A stretch of DNA of 64,000 bases from Orobanche coerulescens (Eukaryota > Streptophyta > Magnoliopsida > Lamiales > Orobanchaceae). The DNA lies in contig CM065804.1 in the NCBI GenBank assembly GCA_033398695.1, positions 40,687,501-40,751,500 of the forward strand, read 5' to 3'. The translations under genes were made by a program, and so were the position numbers. Under the pieces are notes generated by a model, which had not been told where the DNA came from, did not search any database, and saw nothing but the letters and a program-made list of their open reading frames with translations. Below are positions 1-8,865 of the stretch, one piece after another; the first letter of the stretch is position 1; every line of letters starts with the position of its first letter.

Positions 1-179
1 GGATATGCTGCGGTGGCAATAAGGATTGCCAAAACTGGAGATGGTGGCGGCGAGGTCGTCAACAATTCCAGTGAGAGGTCGACTCGTTGGCGGTAGCAGT
101 CGAAAATCCCGTCGACGGAAACTGCTATTTGGGACCAGAGGAAATCAAATTCCTCCTCCGTATCATAACCTTGTGTCAT
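1..179 (-). CDS. Partial first ORF of an LTR retrotransposon, open at window edge
   Basis: On the minus strand an ATG at 177-179 opens a frame of 59 codons that reaches the window edge without a stop. The start is acidic (TEEEFDF) and is followed by a Ser/Pro-rich stretch. I do not recognise a domain. It begins about 27 bp inside a primer-binding-site-like sequence (206-218), which itself abuts a probable LTR (223-471), so its position is that of a gag-like first ORF. The family is not assigned. The alternative is a chance frame in a GC-richer patch. Confidence 0.35.
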   Translation of the reverse strand, partial: MTQGYDTEEEFDFLWSQIAVSVDGIFDCYRQRVDLSLELLTTSPPPSPVLAILIATAAY

Positions 180-205
180 CGTTGTACCCCACAGAATCTT
201 TATGA

Positions 206-218
206 CTCCGGATACCAA
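206..218 (-). other. Primer-binding-site-like sequence
   Basis: The minus strand reads TTGGTATCCGGAG, which matches the first eight bases (TGGTATCC, one mismatch) of the usual plant initiator-Met tRNA primer site TGGTATCAGAGC and then diverges. It lies four bases from a CTGCA end of the candidate LTR. Confidence 0.4.
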
Positions 219-222
219 CTAA

Positions 223-471
223 TGCAGCGGGAGCACTATACAAACATAGTATCCGTTTATTCTAGAATACCTGGATATACACAATGTTATTAAACACGTT
301 AATCTATTGATTCACACATGAATACTAGAATAACAACAATTAAAACACGATAAAAGGGATAAAACCTAATATTTTTAATTCATCAAAACAAGTGCCTTAC
401 AATGATCTTGAAACTCATATTTATAATAGATAACTAGGGTTTTAGGCGTATAAGCCTTAAAAGCCCATCCC
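223..471 (-). repeat. Probable 5' LTR (minus-strand element)
   Basis: Read on the minus strand the segment starts TGGGATGGGC and ends CTGCA, carries a TATA-like TATTATAAATATG about 45 bases in, and is followed by the primer-site-like sequence and an ATG. Length (about 249 bp) suits a small copia LTR. The opposite LTR is outside the window, so the boundaries are inferred. Confidence 0.4.
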
Positions 472-479
472 ACTAATAA

Positions 480-488
480 ATAATTAAA
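480..488. repeat. 9-bp target-site duplication, left copy
   Basis: ATAATTAAA directly precedes the left TIR; an identical copy follows the right TIR at 1401-1409. Nine base pairs is the usual Mutator-superfamily duplication length. Confidence 0.85.
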
Positions 489-724
489 GGCTAAAATATT
501 CCTGGGGTCCCTTAACTTAATTTCAGATAACGATTCAGTCCTTTATCTTTTTTTGTCCTAACTAAGTCCTTTATCTTTCTAATTTTAAGCAAATTTATCC
601 TTTTCCGTTGGTCTCCGTTAACTGTTGTCCATGTGGCTGTTAAGTTGCCTACGTGGATCCAAAAACACTGTTTGAAACTGAAATTAGGGTTTAGGAAGAT
701 CAAACTGAAATTTATCAAGAACAG
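489..724 (+). repeat. Left terminal inverted repeat of Pack-MULE
   Basis: It runs from GGCTAAAATATTCC to TTTATCAAGAACAG and is the reverse complement of 1163-1400, with a handful of substitutions and a short poly-A length difference. Confidence 0.85.
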
Positions 725-735
725 TTGCCAGAATT

Positions 736-764
736 ATATATATATATATATATATCAAGAACAG
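736..764 (+). repeat. Inner inverted repeat, left arm
   Basis: An (AT)n run ends in ATATCAAGAACAG, a second copy of the inner end of the TIR. Its reverse complement occurs at 1129-1150 directly on the other side of the captured coding piece. Confidence 0.7.
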
Positions 765-1128
765 GCACAGAGGAAGACTCGGCTTCGTTCCTTCAAGCCG
801 TGAATCACGTTTCTTCCATGTCCAGCGCGCTTTCGAAATTCTCATCAGAATACAAGTACGCTTGTTCTATCAATTGCATCGGAGGTGTTCTCCAGCATGT
901 GATGTCGTATTTAGAGGAAGAGTTCAAATCGCTCCTTGAGGATTACAAGATCCAGGATGCGAAGACGAAGCAATCGACGCCGTCAAGCTCTAATCAGGAA
1001 TCGGATCAGGATCCAAACCCGGATTCAGATCCGAAAGAGGAAACCAATAACATTTCCCGATACTCAGAACAGGTTTTATCAGATTTGACTCGGTTGTCGA
1101 AGGCAATGATCGCCGGAGGCTATGAATG
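765..1128 (+). pseudogene. EXO70: Captured EXO70 exocyst-subunit fragment
   Basis: The frame translates without a stop and has the run FLQAVNHVSSMSSALSKFSS, then a block containing CIGGVLQHVMSYLEEEFKSL, an acidic Ser/Pro/Asp linker, and a last block SDLTRLSKAMIAGGYE. I recognise this as the N-terminal part of plant EXO70 proteins, which tether secretory vesicles to the plasma membrane as part of the exocyst. Only about 120 of the family's roughly 600-700 residues are present, and the C-terminal EXO70 helical bundle is absent. It is therefore not a functional exocyst subunit. The open frame (725-1138) starts in the TIR-side AT run, so a short chimeric peptide is possible if the element is transcribed. 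Assignment is by pattern memory, not by a search. Confidence 0.75.
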
Positions 1129-1150
1129 CTGTTCTTGATATATATATATA
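1129..1150 (-). repeat. Inner inverted repeat, right arm
   Basis: CTGTTCTTGATATATATATA is the reverse complement of the left arm (736-764) and repeats the inner end of the right TIR, which begins only 12 bases further on. Confidence 0.7.
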
Positions 1151-1162
1151 AAATTCTAGCAG

Positions 1163-1400
1163 CTGTTCTTGATAAATTTCAGTTTGATCTTCCTAAACCC
1201 TAATTTCAGTTTCAAACAGTGTTTTTGGAGCCACGTAGGTAACTTAACAGCCACCTAGACAACAGTTAACGGAGACCAACGGAAAAGGCTAAATTTGCTT
1301 AAAATTAGAAAGATAAAGGACTTAGTTGGGACAAAAAAAAAGATAAAGGACTGAATCGTTATCTGAAATTAAGTTAAGGGACCCCAGGAGCATTTTAGCC
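1163..1400 (-). repeat. Right terminal inverted repeat of Pack-MULE
   Basis: Reverse complement of 489-724, ending ATTTTAGCC. It is followed at once by the second ATAATTAAA copy (1401-1409). Confidence 0.85.
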
Positions 1401-2040
1401 ATAATTAAAACATAAGTAGAGCCCTAAAATTATATAAAATATGCATACTTATAAATAATTAAATACAATGTTATCTCCATCGATTATGCATTAAATGACC
1501 TCGAATTACAACCGCATTTATGATCTGTAAATTCAAAATTCAGGATCTACCTCGCCTAATTTCTGTCCTGAAGTGCATGAGACTCGAACCCAAACTACGA
1601 CAATCGTCCTTTCCTTCAATCACTCCAATACTTTGAGTTTACTCATCCCCTGTTTAGAGCATTGAGGGTATATGTAATTGAATTAAATAACCAAATTGAG
1701 TTTTGCTTATTCATTACCAAGTCATTAAAATTGACATATAAAACATTTAAATGGTTATATTTTCTCAGTAACTAAATTGCGGGGCCCATTATATTGTTTC
1801 GGGTTTCAAAATTTCCAAAGAGAAAAATTGAAGGAGAAATTAGTAAATTTGAAGAGATCATATTTTACCCAAATGGAATTAGTTGGGAAAAATGTTTGTT
1901 AGACCGTAGTTTAGTCGGTTGTGATTTGAGGATAGTATATTTGTTAATTTGTGCTTTAAGAATTGTATTTTGTAAAACTTATAAATCCAGAATAATCGAG
2001 TCCGAATTAGCCTAGCTTAGCCTCAATTGACCAACTCTGA
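1401..2040. other. Low-GC spacer without a gene
   Basis: After the 9-bp duplication this stretch has no open frame that I recognise. The frame at 1794-2015 has no family features. A tRNA-like box B lies at 1579-1591 (listed separately). Confidence 0.5.
1505..1650 (-). other. Possible decayed tRNA-derived SINE
   Basis: The minus strand contains GGGTTCGAGTCTC (1579-1591), a good match to a Pol III box B. About 45 bases upstream there is a poor box-A-like sequence (AACTCAAAGTATTGG). No poly-A tail or target duplication was identified, so this may be a chance tRNA-like motif. Confidence 0.25.
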
Positions 2041-2043
2041 CCT

Positions 2044-2210
2044 AGGGGGTGTATTGTTTGTGGATTTTGTGGTATTTTTTTGGAGTTTTAAAAGTTTGTG
2101 GATTTTTATGGATTTTCTAATTCCACATACTCCACGCAGAGTTTGGCAGACTTTTTTTGATTGATTTACATAGATTTTCATCTACTTTGTAGGAATGTAA
2201 AATCCAGCTC
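2044..2210 (+). mobile_element. Possible left end of a Harbinger-type MITE
   Basis: GGGGGTGTATTGTTTGTGG followed by repeats of GTGGATTTT resembles the GC-starting ends of Tourist/Harbinger MITEs. No matching right end is visible, so it would be truncated. Confidence 0.2.
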
Positions 2211-2296
2211 AAGTCATGAAACAAAAACAAGCTAGCCTCAGCTAATAATAATAATAATAACAACAAAATCCTGTTCTCTGCGATTTGGGCGATTCT

Positions 2297-2318
2297 GGGG
2301 GTGGGGGGGGGGGGGGGG
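2297..2318 (+). repeat. Poly-G tract
   Basis: An almost pure run of about 22 G residues with one T. It is a likely site of slippage or of sequencing length error. The following 400 bp is GC-richer and has no gene I can support. Confidence 0.8.
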
Positions 2319-2734
2319 ACTTCCAACCGTCCGTTCTACCACCGGCTCAGCCGCCTGCCACTAGGATTTCTGACCGCCTCCTCGTCGTCTGTCAACCCTT
2401 CCTCAATCGACGGTTTCCTTCACTCCGGGATTTCTGACCGCTTGCTTTTGTTCCGTGTGAATAGGGTTTGGGTGATTTAGGCGTCGGGCCCGAGCTCTAC
2501 ATTTCAGCCGCTAGTGCCCTGCGATTTGGGCGCCAGTGCTCTGCAATGGCTGCGTTCACTCCAGCCGCCTGTTGTTCTTCACTCCGGTCACCGTGATTTG
2601 GACGTCTGGCCGGCGCCCCTGTTGTTTTTCTCCTTGGTCGGTGCCTGGCCGTGATTTGGGGGTCTGTCCATCGCCCTTGTGGCTGCCTTTAGGGATGCCC
2701 TTTTGTTATTTTGTGCCGTTGTCGTGTTTCCATA

Positions 2735-4277
2735 CTCGACGTTGTTCGGTTTCACTGTCCTTTTGTGGGTCTTTCTGGTTGTCACGATGGTGGAGGCCAC
2801 GGCCTTGTTCGCACCTCCCTGCTTACACATCTTCATGATCGGCATTGTACTGGGGATGAACAGGTTATCACGCGTCACTCCCTTTCCACTTCTCTTTATG
2901 TTTATTCTGACGCTGAGCTTACGTTTAAGCGTATAGGTATTTGGTTGTGTGGGTTTGCTTTAAGATTCATACTTTTCGTGCTAAGTGTCGGCATGGTGGA
3001 GGTTCTGATTTTGTCCGTCCACTGAATGGTGGTGATGGTGTTGGTTGTTATGTTCTTTATGATTTGTCACGTCCGTATGCTTCGTCTTCCTTGTCTCTTG
3101 AGGATGGTGTTGTGTCTTGTCTTTTGAATATTACTACCCTTGATCGGCTGTTATCCAAGGGTTTGTGCACTGTGAAATCCATTCCTCCTAAGTGTCGGTC
3201 GGGGTTTTTGCGTGTTTTTAAGGGGGCTCTTGATGTCGTGGCTTCCTCTCCTGGTGACCTCACTTGCTGGGATAGTTTGCTTGTATTGCATCTTTGTATA
3301 CTTAAAACCTTTTCCCAGATGAGCAATCTTGAGTGTCGATCAGCGACATTTCGTCAGCGTCAGGAGGAGAGTATTACCCGTGCCATTCGTACTTGGGGCG
3401 ATCCTGGTGGTAGCCTGCAGCTGTGGGAGGCTTTAGCCTATGTTTCTCCTTCGTTTGGGGCGGACGAGGTCGGCAACTTGGAGGATCTTAATATTCGAAA
3501 GTGTAGGCGGAAAATTAGTTATGGTCATTATACCGCTGCGGTTAGGGTGTTTTCGTCGTCGGGTGTTTCTCCTTACTTTGACAATACATTGGAGGTCTTA
3601 TGGGATAAGCACCCACTTTCTCCATCCCCCTGTCATGTCATCTTTGCCCCCTGATCATCCTTCTCTTGTTGTTTATGCGGATGTTGTTTTGGACATGATT
3701 AGGAGTTTCCCACGCGGCACCTCTTGTGGGCGGGATGGTCTTCGTGCTCAATATCTCTTAGATTGCTTCAGTGGGGCTGCTTTTGCTATTTCTGATGATT
3801 TGATCGCCTCTATCTTTCATGTGGTTAATATTTTCCTTGAGGGTCGGTGTCCGCAGGGACTGGGTGAGTACATTGCTAGTGCTCCTCTCACCCTGCTTGT
3901 TAAACCAGGAGGTGGCATCCGTCCTATTGCTGTGGGCACTGTTTGGAGGCGTCTTGTCTCTAAGGTTGGAGTTGCTTTAGTTGGCCCGTCGTTGTGTGAT
4001 TATTTTTAGGGTATTCAGTTTGGTGCCGGGGTGTCCGATGGAGGAGAGGCCATTCTGCATGCCTTGAACCGGTTTTTTGAGGAGCGCGGCAATGATGTGG
4101 GCCTTTCCATATTGTTGGTTGACTTCCAGAATGCCTTTAACATGGTTGACCGTGGGGTTATGTTACGTGAAGTTCATCGTCATTGCCTTGTTCTCTCCCG
4201 CTGGGTGGAGTTTTGTTATTCCGCTCCTGCCCAGTTGTATTATGGAGAGCATAGTCTTTTGTCTGCTCATTCATGCT
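2735..4277 (+). pseudogene. Broken plant reverse-transcriptase-related gene (multicopy family)
   Basis: The parts, in three shifted blocks, are: a His/Cys-rich N-terminal piece (frame of 2711-3025, with CHDGGGHGLVRTSLLTHLHD), a middle block (2941-3654, with IPPKCRSGFLRVFKGALD and RQRQEESITRAIRTWG), and an RT block (about 3650-4277, with SFPRGTSCGRDGLRAQYLLD, LVKPGGGIRPIAVGTVWRRL and LLVDFQNAFNMVDR). I recognise these as the widespread plant family annotated as reverse-transcriptase-related proteins. The GRPI-like and DFQNAFN motifs correspond to RT palm-side motifs. Frame changes lie near 2955 and near 3640, and an in-frame TAG is at 4007-4009. The copy stops after YYGEHSLLSAH, before the catalytic Asp-Asp motif, so it cannot work. 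No flanking element ends were found. Confidence 0.65.
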
Positions 4278-5907
4278 TAATAATGGTCTTAAAAACACCT
4301 ATAAAAATAACAAAACATACCAAAACGTAATCAAGTCTATTAAACACAATTTAAGCACAACACAATTCTACACATTTTAGAAAAATAAAATCCATAAAAA
4401 CACTATAGAAATATGTGTAAAAATGAGTGTGAACAAAATCCCCCAAACTTAAACGTTGATCATCCCGAGAAATGCACTTCAAACACAACTACCAAGGTCA
4501 CTCAACTACCAACACACCTCAAAGGACAATTATGTAGATTTTTCAATATCCCTTAAGCAATTAATCAGCCGAGATAATATAGTTATCAAATCTCCAGGGT
4601 GATTCCTTAACATCATAGCTAATACTTGGAAAATACAAACCTCACTGGTCAAGTGTATTCACTTACTGTCAAAGTGTATAAACGGACATGTATATATGCT
4701 CAAAAATCATTCAATGAAAGAAGAATTCCCATAAGCTTGCCTATCGTCTACCTCTCTACCACGATTTTGTCCATGCAAGTTTGTGAATAAAAAAAAGACT
4801 TCAATAGTTGTAATGTAGGCTTTTTGGTCAAGTAGGGTAGATATGGCTTAAGTGACTTTGACTTGAGCAAATTAGAATTAAATCACTCCGCACCCATGAA
4901 ATACTTACAAGCTCAACATCTTAAAATTGCTTCTTTCAACCCTTTAACTCATATTACTTGCAAAAGCGCTTTTAGAAGTGAAAAGTGCAACCTTATTTCT
5001 CCAATTATGTAATTTTATTTTTGTGTGTACTGTTTGATTATCTGGGCAACTTATCCGGGCAGACCCGGTACGATCCTTCAAGTAATAGACATCACTATTT
5101 ATCCAATATTTTTGTTCTTTCCTTCAACTTATTTTGATAAATCCTTATGAACCAACCCAAACTTGATATTAAAACAAACTTCCCCAATTGCCACTTCCAC
5201 ACGTTCTTCATTTGTCCTTCTTTTAATTAATTCTAAAAAACTCAAGTATAGGAAAAATGATATAAAGAAACGAACAACTCATTATGTGGCTAACAATAAA
5301 ATAGGATTAAAGGCTTAAATAGGCTAACTAGCTAGGGATTTAATAATTATTGGGTAGGCCGAAAGGATTGAAGATCTAAATCAAGAATCGCCTAAGATCA
5401 TTTTCACTTGTTTGCACACAATTGTGGTTTCGAATAAGTTTCTAAGAGAAGTCCTAGAGTCCTAAGACACGAATGGTACACTCAACAATAAACTTGCATA
5501 TTTAAAGATTCTCAAAGGCTCAAAAGCTCACATGTCAAAATTTGTTCATACTCCCAAGATATTGAACTGCTTAATCGATTCCACACCCTTTTGATTATCT
5601 ACGATTTTTTCTCGTCAAATCATCCCCAACTTGCATATCAAAATAACAAAATAAATCATGAGGCATCAAGACAAAACTTCATTCTTCTGAGTTTTTATTA
5701 AAGTACAAAATACTCCAACAAAGTAAAAACTAAAATGTCAAAACATTACCACTAAAAAAACGAAAGCAATAAATATGCTAAAGCAATAAACCTAAATGCA
5801 AACTAAATGCAATGCAAAAATCAAACAAAAATACAAGTATTCTTGACCCAATCTCTCCCCCAAACTTAAATTAAAGAATATACGCACTAAGGGAAGCATA
5901 GAATTTA
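4278..5907 (-). other. Non-coding DNA resembling a gypsy 3' region (minus)
   Basis: No open frame. The motif CCCCCAAACTTAAA occurs at about 4441 and again at about 5862; on the minus strand this is TTTAAGTTTGGGGG, a motif I associate with non-coding 3' regions of Athila/Tat-type gypsy elements. The segment is low in GC and reads as an old element remnant. No LTR boundary could be placed. Confidence 0.25.
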
Positions 5908-7745
5908 AAAACACGTGGTCAAGAAATACATACAACTGGTTTGATGAGGCATTTGAACGCTTTAAATTACGGAAGGACTATAGGGTCGCCCCATACGACA
6001 CTATGTACAACTGGGAGGATTGGAAAGAGGAAAAATTTTCGTGTTAGAGGTCATGGACACCCAGAACATCGAGGTCCTGATCAGATGGAATGATCCCTTT
6101 TGCCTTGAGTTGATCACGAAATACTATGTGGAAAAGGAGAAGGCCCGACTGAAAGGGAAGAAACTGTCAGAATATGGGACTCGGAGATTAAGACATCACT
6201 CAGAACCAGACTCCGATGGGGATGATGACGCCCTACAGGTTGGGTTGAGGATGAGCCGTGAAGAGGCTCGCGATAAAGATTTTGCTAAGTGGAAGGCTGA
6301 GGAGGGCCAGGGGAGATCATCGGTCCAACCAAAGTCCCCCACCCCTAAAGATGAAGCAGGCCAGGCTGGCAACATACATAAGGAATCAGTCCCTTCTGCA
6401 ATTTCTGAAGTTGCTGCACCTGACCAGCAATCACAGAAACCAGCATCTCCCGCTAAGGAGGAATCAGTCCATCCGAGTGAGGAAGATGCTTCCTGCGCCA
6501 TCCAACAGGAGGATTCAGTCCCTCCTAAGGAACAGGAGGAATCTGAGATCCAACAAGAGGAATCAGTCCCTCATGTACAACAGGCTACAGACACCCCACC
6601 AAGGCGGGAGGAATCAGTTCCCTCTATTTCCCAAACAGAAGCACCGGATGAACTGACAGAGGTTCCAGCTCAAGAGCAGGTACAAACTCCTATCCTTATA
6701 GGTCCACCAAATAAGCCAGATGAGTACTTTATATCTGACTAAAACCCTAAAAAGCTAATACATAATGTCATCACTGAATAGTTAGAAGAGCCCTCTGATT
6801 CAAAAACTGCCCATCCCCACTCTCCTCGCACCGAAGCAAGAATAGAGCAATTGCAGCAAATCAATCGCCAAACCGTCTTCTAACAGGATGCTGTCAAAAT
6901 ACTGTACAATGTCGGAAAGGAACTCAACTGGATGCGAGAGACTGCCCAGGATAAATTCCTTAAACTCAAAAGAGTTGTGCAGAATTGTGAAGAAGCATTT
7001 TGATTCATGTCGAATGCTTTATGGAAGGCCTTGCACCAGCAAAAATAGCACTAGGAGAGGATCCTCAAGCAGGAGCAGGAAAAACTAAGAGTTGTTGAAG
7101 CCAAAAGTATTGCCTCCAGTCGAGTACACTGGATCCAGACCAACTGCCCATGATCAGAAAATTGACGACCTAACTGCAGTGGTCGCCAGTCTGGTGTACT
7201 AGGTGAAAGATATTAAAGACATGCAGGCTGAATGAATGGATATTCGTCGGGATGTTCATGGTAAAGTTACAGAGCTTGATAATACCCAAAAGGGAAAAGA
7301 GGACCATGAGGCTGGAAGGAGATGGATATTGGAGAAAGAAAAGGAGGTGGAAGCAATACTGGACGACAGTGTTGCTACAGCTATCGAAAGACTGGCCGGA
7401 CCCGGGCTAGGTCAAGGAGGGAAAGGATACAAGGTAATTGGTTCTTGTCCCGAGTTCCAGTATCCTAATTTTCCATGGAAGAATATAGTTCGTAAGCCCG
7501 CTGAGATTCAACTTCCTACAGATACACAACTATCAGCAGAAGAGTTGAAGGCATGGAAGAATAATGAACTGCTGAGATACTCATGTACTCTCATCAGGGA
7601 ATCTGCCATGTTTAGTCAATTCAAGACACTGGGGGATGCTACGAAGGAGTTCTCAAGGCTCTTGTCAGAAGGAAATCTCTATTTACAAGTGAAACTTAAA
7701 TCTAGACATCTGAAGGGTGATCGGATAACTCACCTAGAAGACTAG
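5908..7745 (+). pseudogene. ORF3 (env-like position) remnant of a Sirevirus-like copia element
   Basis: Blocks in order: 5908-6046 (WFDEAFERFKLRKDYRVAPY), a frame change, then 6020-6742, which carries a charged N-terminus followed by about six repeats of an E-E/D-S-V-P unit in a Pro/Gln/Glu-rich stretch. Next come broken coiled-coil-like pieces (6840-7235) and a 169-residue block (7236-7745) rich in Lys/Glu. It lies between where pol would end and the PPT/3' LTR at 8324, the position of the extra ORF of Sireviruses. I recognise no enzymatic domain. Several in-frame stops (6743, 6883, 7046, 7199) and the frame change make it a pseudogene. Calling it ORF3 rests on position and composition; sequence homology was not tested. 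Confidence 0.4.
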
Positions 7746-8310
7746 ATTCTCGTTTTTGAAGTCCCCTATGAAGGAAGAAACATCTATAGGGACCAAGGCA
7801 TAGATTCCTTAATCAATTGGTGGAAAGTAACCAAGCATGATCTCTCCATAAAGTCCGGAAGAAACCTCATTATAGAGGATAACTCTTGACAACTGTATAT
7901 TTTCGTTTTTGTAGGCTCCCCTATGTAATATTTTGATTTCAAAACAGCACTGTAATCAAAATCATCAATAAAATCTCATTTTCCCTTAAAAGAATACAAC
8001 TCGTGATCTTTAGTTACTGCTTTGATTATGACTCATATTGAAATATTTGCTAATTTGCTAAGTCTCAAGCTGTAAGAATTTATCTGCGAACAGTTCAAAG
8101 ATTAAGTTGTATTCAAATAAGACTAATTGTTGTAAGATTGCGCCTACAAGCAATCATAATTTAAGTTGTAATACACTTACTCTTGTAGAATTTAAAGTTT
8201 TAGAACTTGCCTGCAAGCAGTTCGAATTTTATTCTAAATCTCGAAGATCAGATCATCTGATAGAAGACTTGAAGACAACCTTGTGTTTTAAAAGGGTTTT
8301 GGCATTATCA
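7746..8310 (+). other. 3' untranslated region of the Sirevirus-like element
   Basis: Non-coding. It includes AATAAA-type signals (about 7968) and imperfect repeats of a GCAGTTC / TAAGTTGTA motif between 8085 and 8225. It leads directly into the PPT. Confidence 0.4.
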
Positions 8311-8323
8311 AAAAGGGGGAAAT
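8311..8323 (+). other. Polypurine tract
   Basis: ATCAAAAAGGGGGAAATTG spans the tract and its junction with the LTR start at 8324. This form (ATCAAAA plus a G run) is the typical PPT of Sirevirus-like copia elements. Confidence 0.65.
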
Positions 8324-8492
8324 TGTTAGGAATAATAATACCATAAGTGTTTTGATAAATTCACCCTACAGCCTGTACCTATAGTGCAACTTCATACAAC
8401 GCCCAAAGAAGTTAAGTCCTACAGTTAAGCTCCAGAGTACAGCTTATTTAAACCCCCCTTCTAACTTGTAAGATAGTATACTATGGCCAACA
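8324..8492 (+). repeat. Shrunken 3' LTR (169 bp) of the plus-strand Sirevirus-like element
   Basis: It starts TGTTAGGAATAATAATACC and ends CTATGGCCAACA. Compared with the relative on the other strand (8866-9983, 1118 bp) it keeps only about the first 118 and last 50 bases. The join falls in AGAGTACA (8434-8441), which occurs once near each end of the long LTR. It is followed directly by opposite-strand gag sequence, so the element apparently inserted there. Confidence 0.65.
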
Positions 8493-8734
8493 ATGATGTT
8501 TTCCAGATTTACATGTTTGCCATCATCGGTTGTCCATTGTTCCCCATCTTTTTCTAGCATTTTTGCATGAGGTTGTCCTTCTATTCTGGCAGCTGGATTG
8601 ACCTTCATAATTTTGATATGTCCTTCTTGTATAACTAAGATCACTTCTTCGTGCATGGCAGCAAGACGGGCTTCCATCCTGATTCTCCAGTCATCAAATT
8701 CATTAACAGAAAATGTGGGAACTTTATTGATCAT
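8493..8734 (-). pseudogene. gag: gag N-terminus of a Sirevirus-like copia element (minus)
   Basis: From the ATG at 8732-8734 the minus strand encodes about 80 residues including FDDWRIRMEARLAAMHEEV, the conserved start of copia-type gag (F-D-D/N-W-R/K-x-R-M). Gag forms the particle that packages the element's RNA. The frame is cut at 8492/8493 by the precise LTR end of the plus-strand element; only the LTR-derived stop at 8444 closes the open frame. Upstream are the PBS-like site (8850-8865) and the 5' LTR (8866-9983), in the right order for a 5' end. Confidence 0.6.
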
Positions 8735-8849
8735 ATATATCTATGTCAATAGTAGAATAAATGATAGAAATACAAAAATGAAGTTTTCAAAAGCTAGTGA
8801 TTTTGGATCTGATTCAGGTTAAAAATTGACTGATTCTTCGTAGAATCAA

Positions 8850-8865
8850 CATCTCTGTTACTACT
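8850..8865 (-). other. Degenerate primer-binding site
   Basis: The minus strand reads AGTAGTAACAGAGATG directly after the LTR end CTAACA, a mutated form of the Met-tRNA primer site (TGGTATCAGAGA type). Confidence 0.45.

Larger units (their letters stand above)
489..1400. mobile_element. Pack-MULE (Mutator-like element carrying an EXO70 fragment)
   Basis: A 912-bp element has two long terminal inverted repeats (489-724 and 1163-1400, about 236 bp, few mismatches), both starting GGCTAAAAT, and is bounded by a perfect 9-bp direct duplication. Long TIRs plus a 9-bp duplication are the signature of a Mutator-like transposon. No transposase is present. The interior holds a captured host coding piece (765-1128), which makes it a Pack-MULE. 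Inside each TIR is an (AT)n run and then a second copy of the TIR's inner end, so the captured piece sits inside two nested inverted repeats. Confidence 0.85.

Noticed and set aside
765..1128. Intact host EXO70 gene
   Set aside because: Only an N-terminal fragment is present, lying inside Mutator-type TIRs with target duplications.
2536..2838. 100-codon plus frame with Cys/Pro-rich sequence
   Set aside because: The supported protein blocks of the RT-related gene are in other frames; this one has no recognisable pattern.
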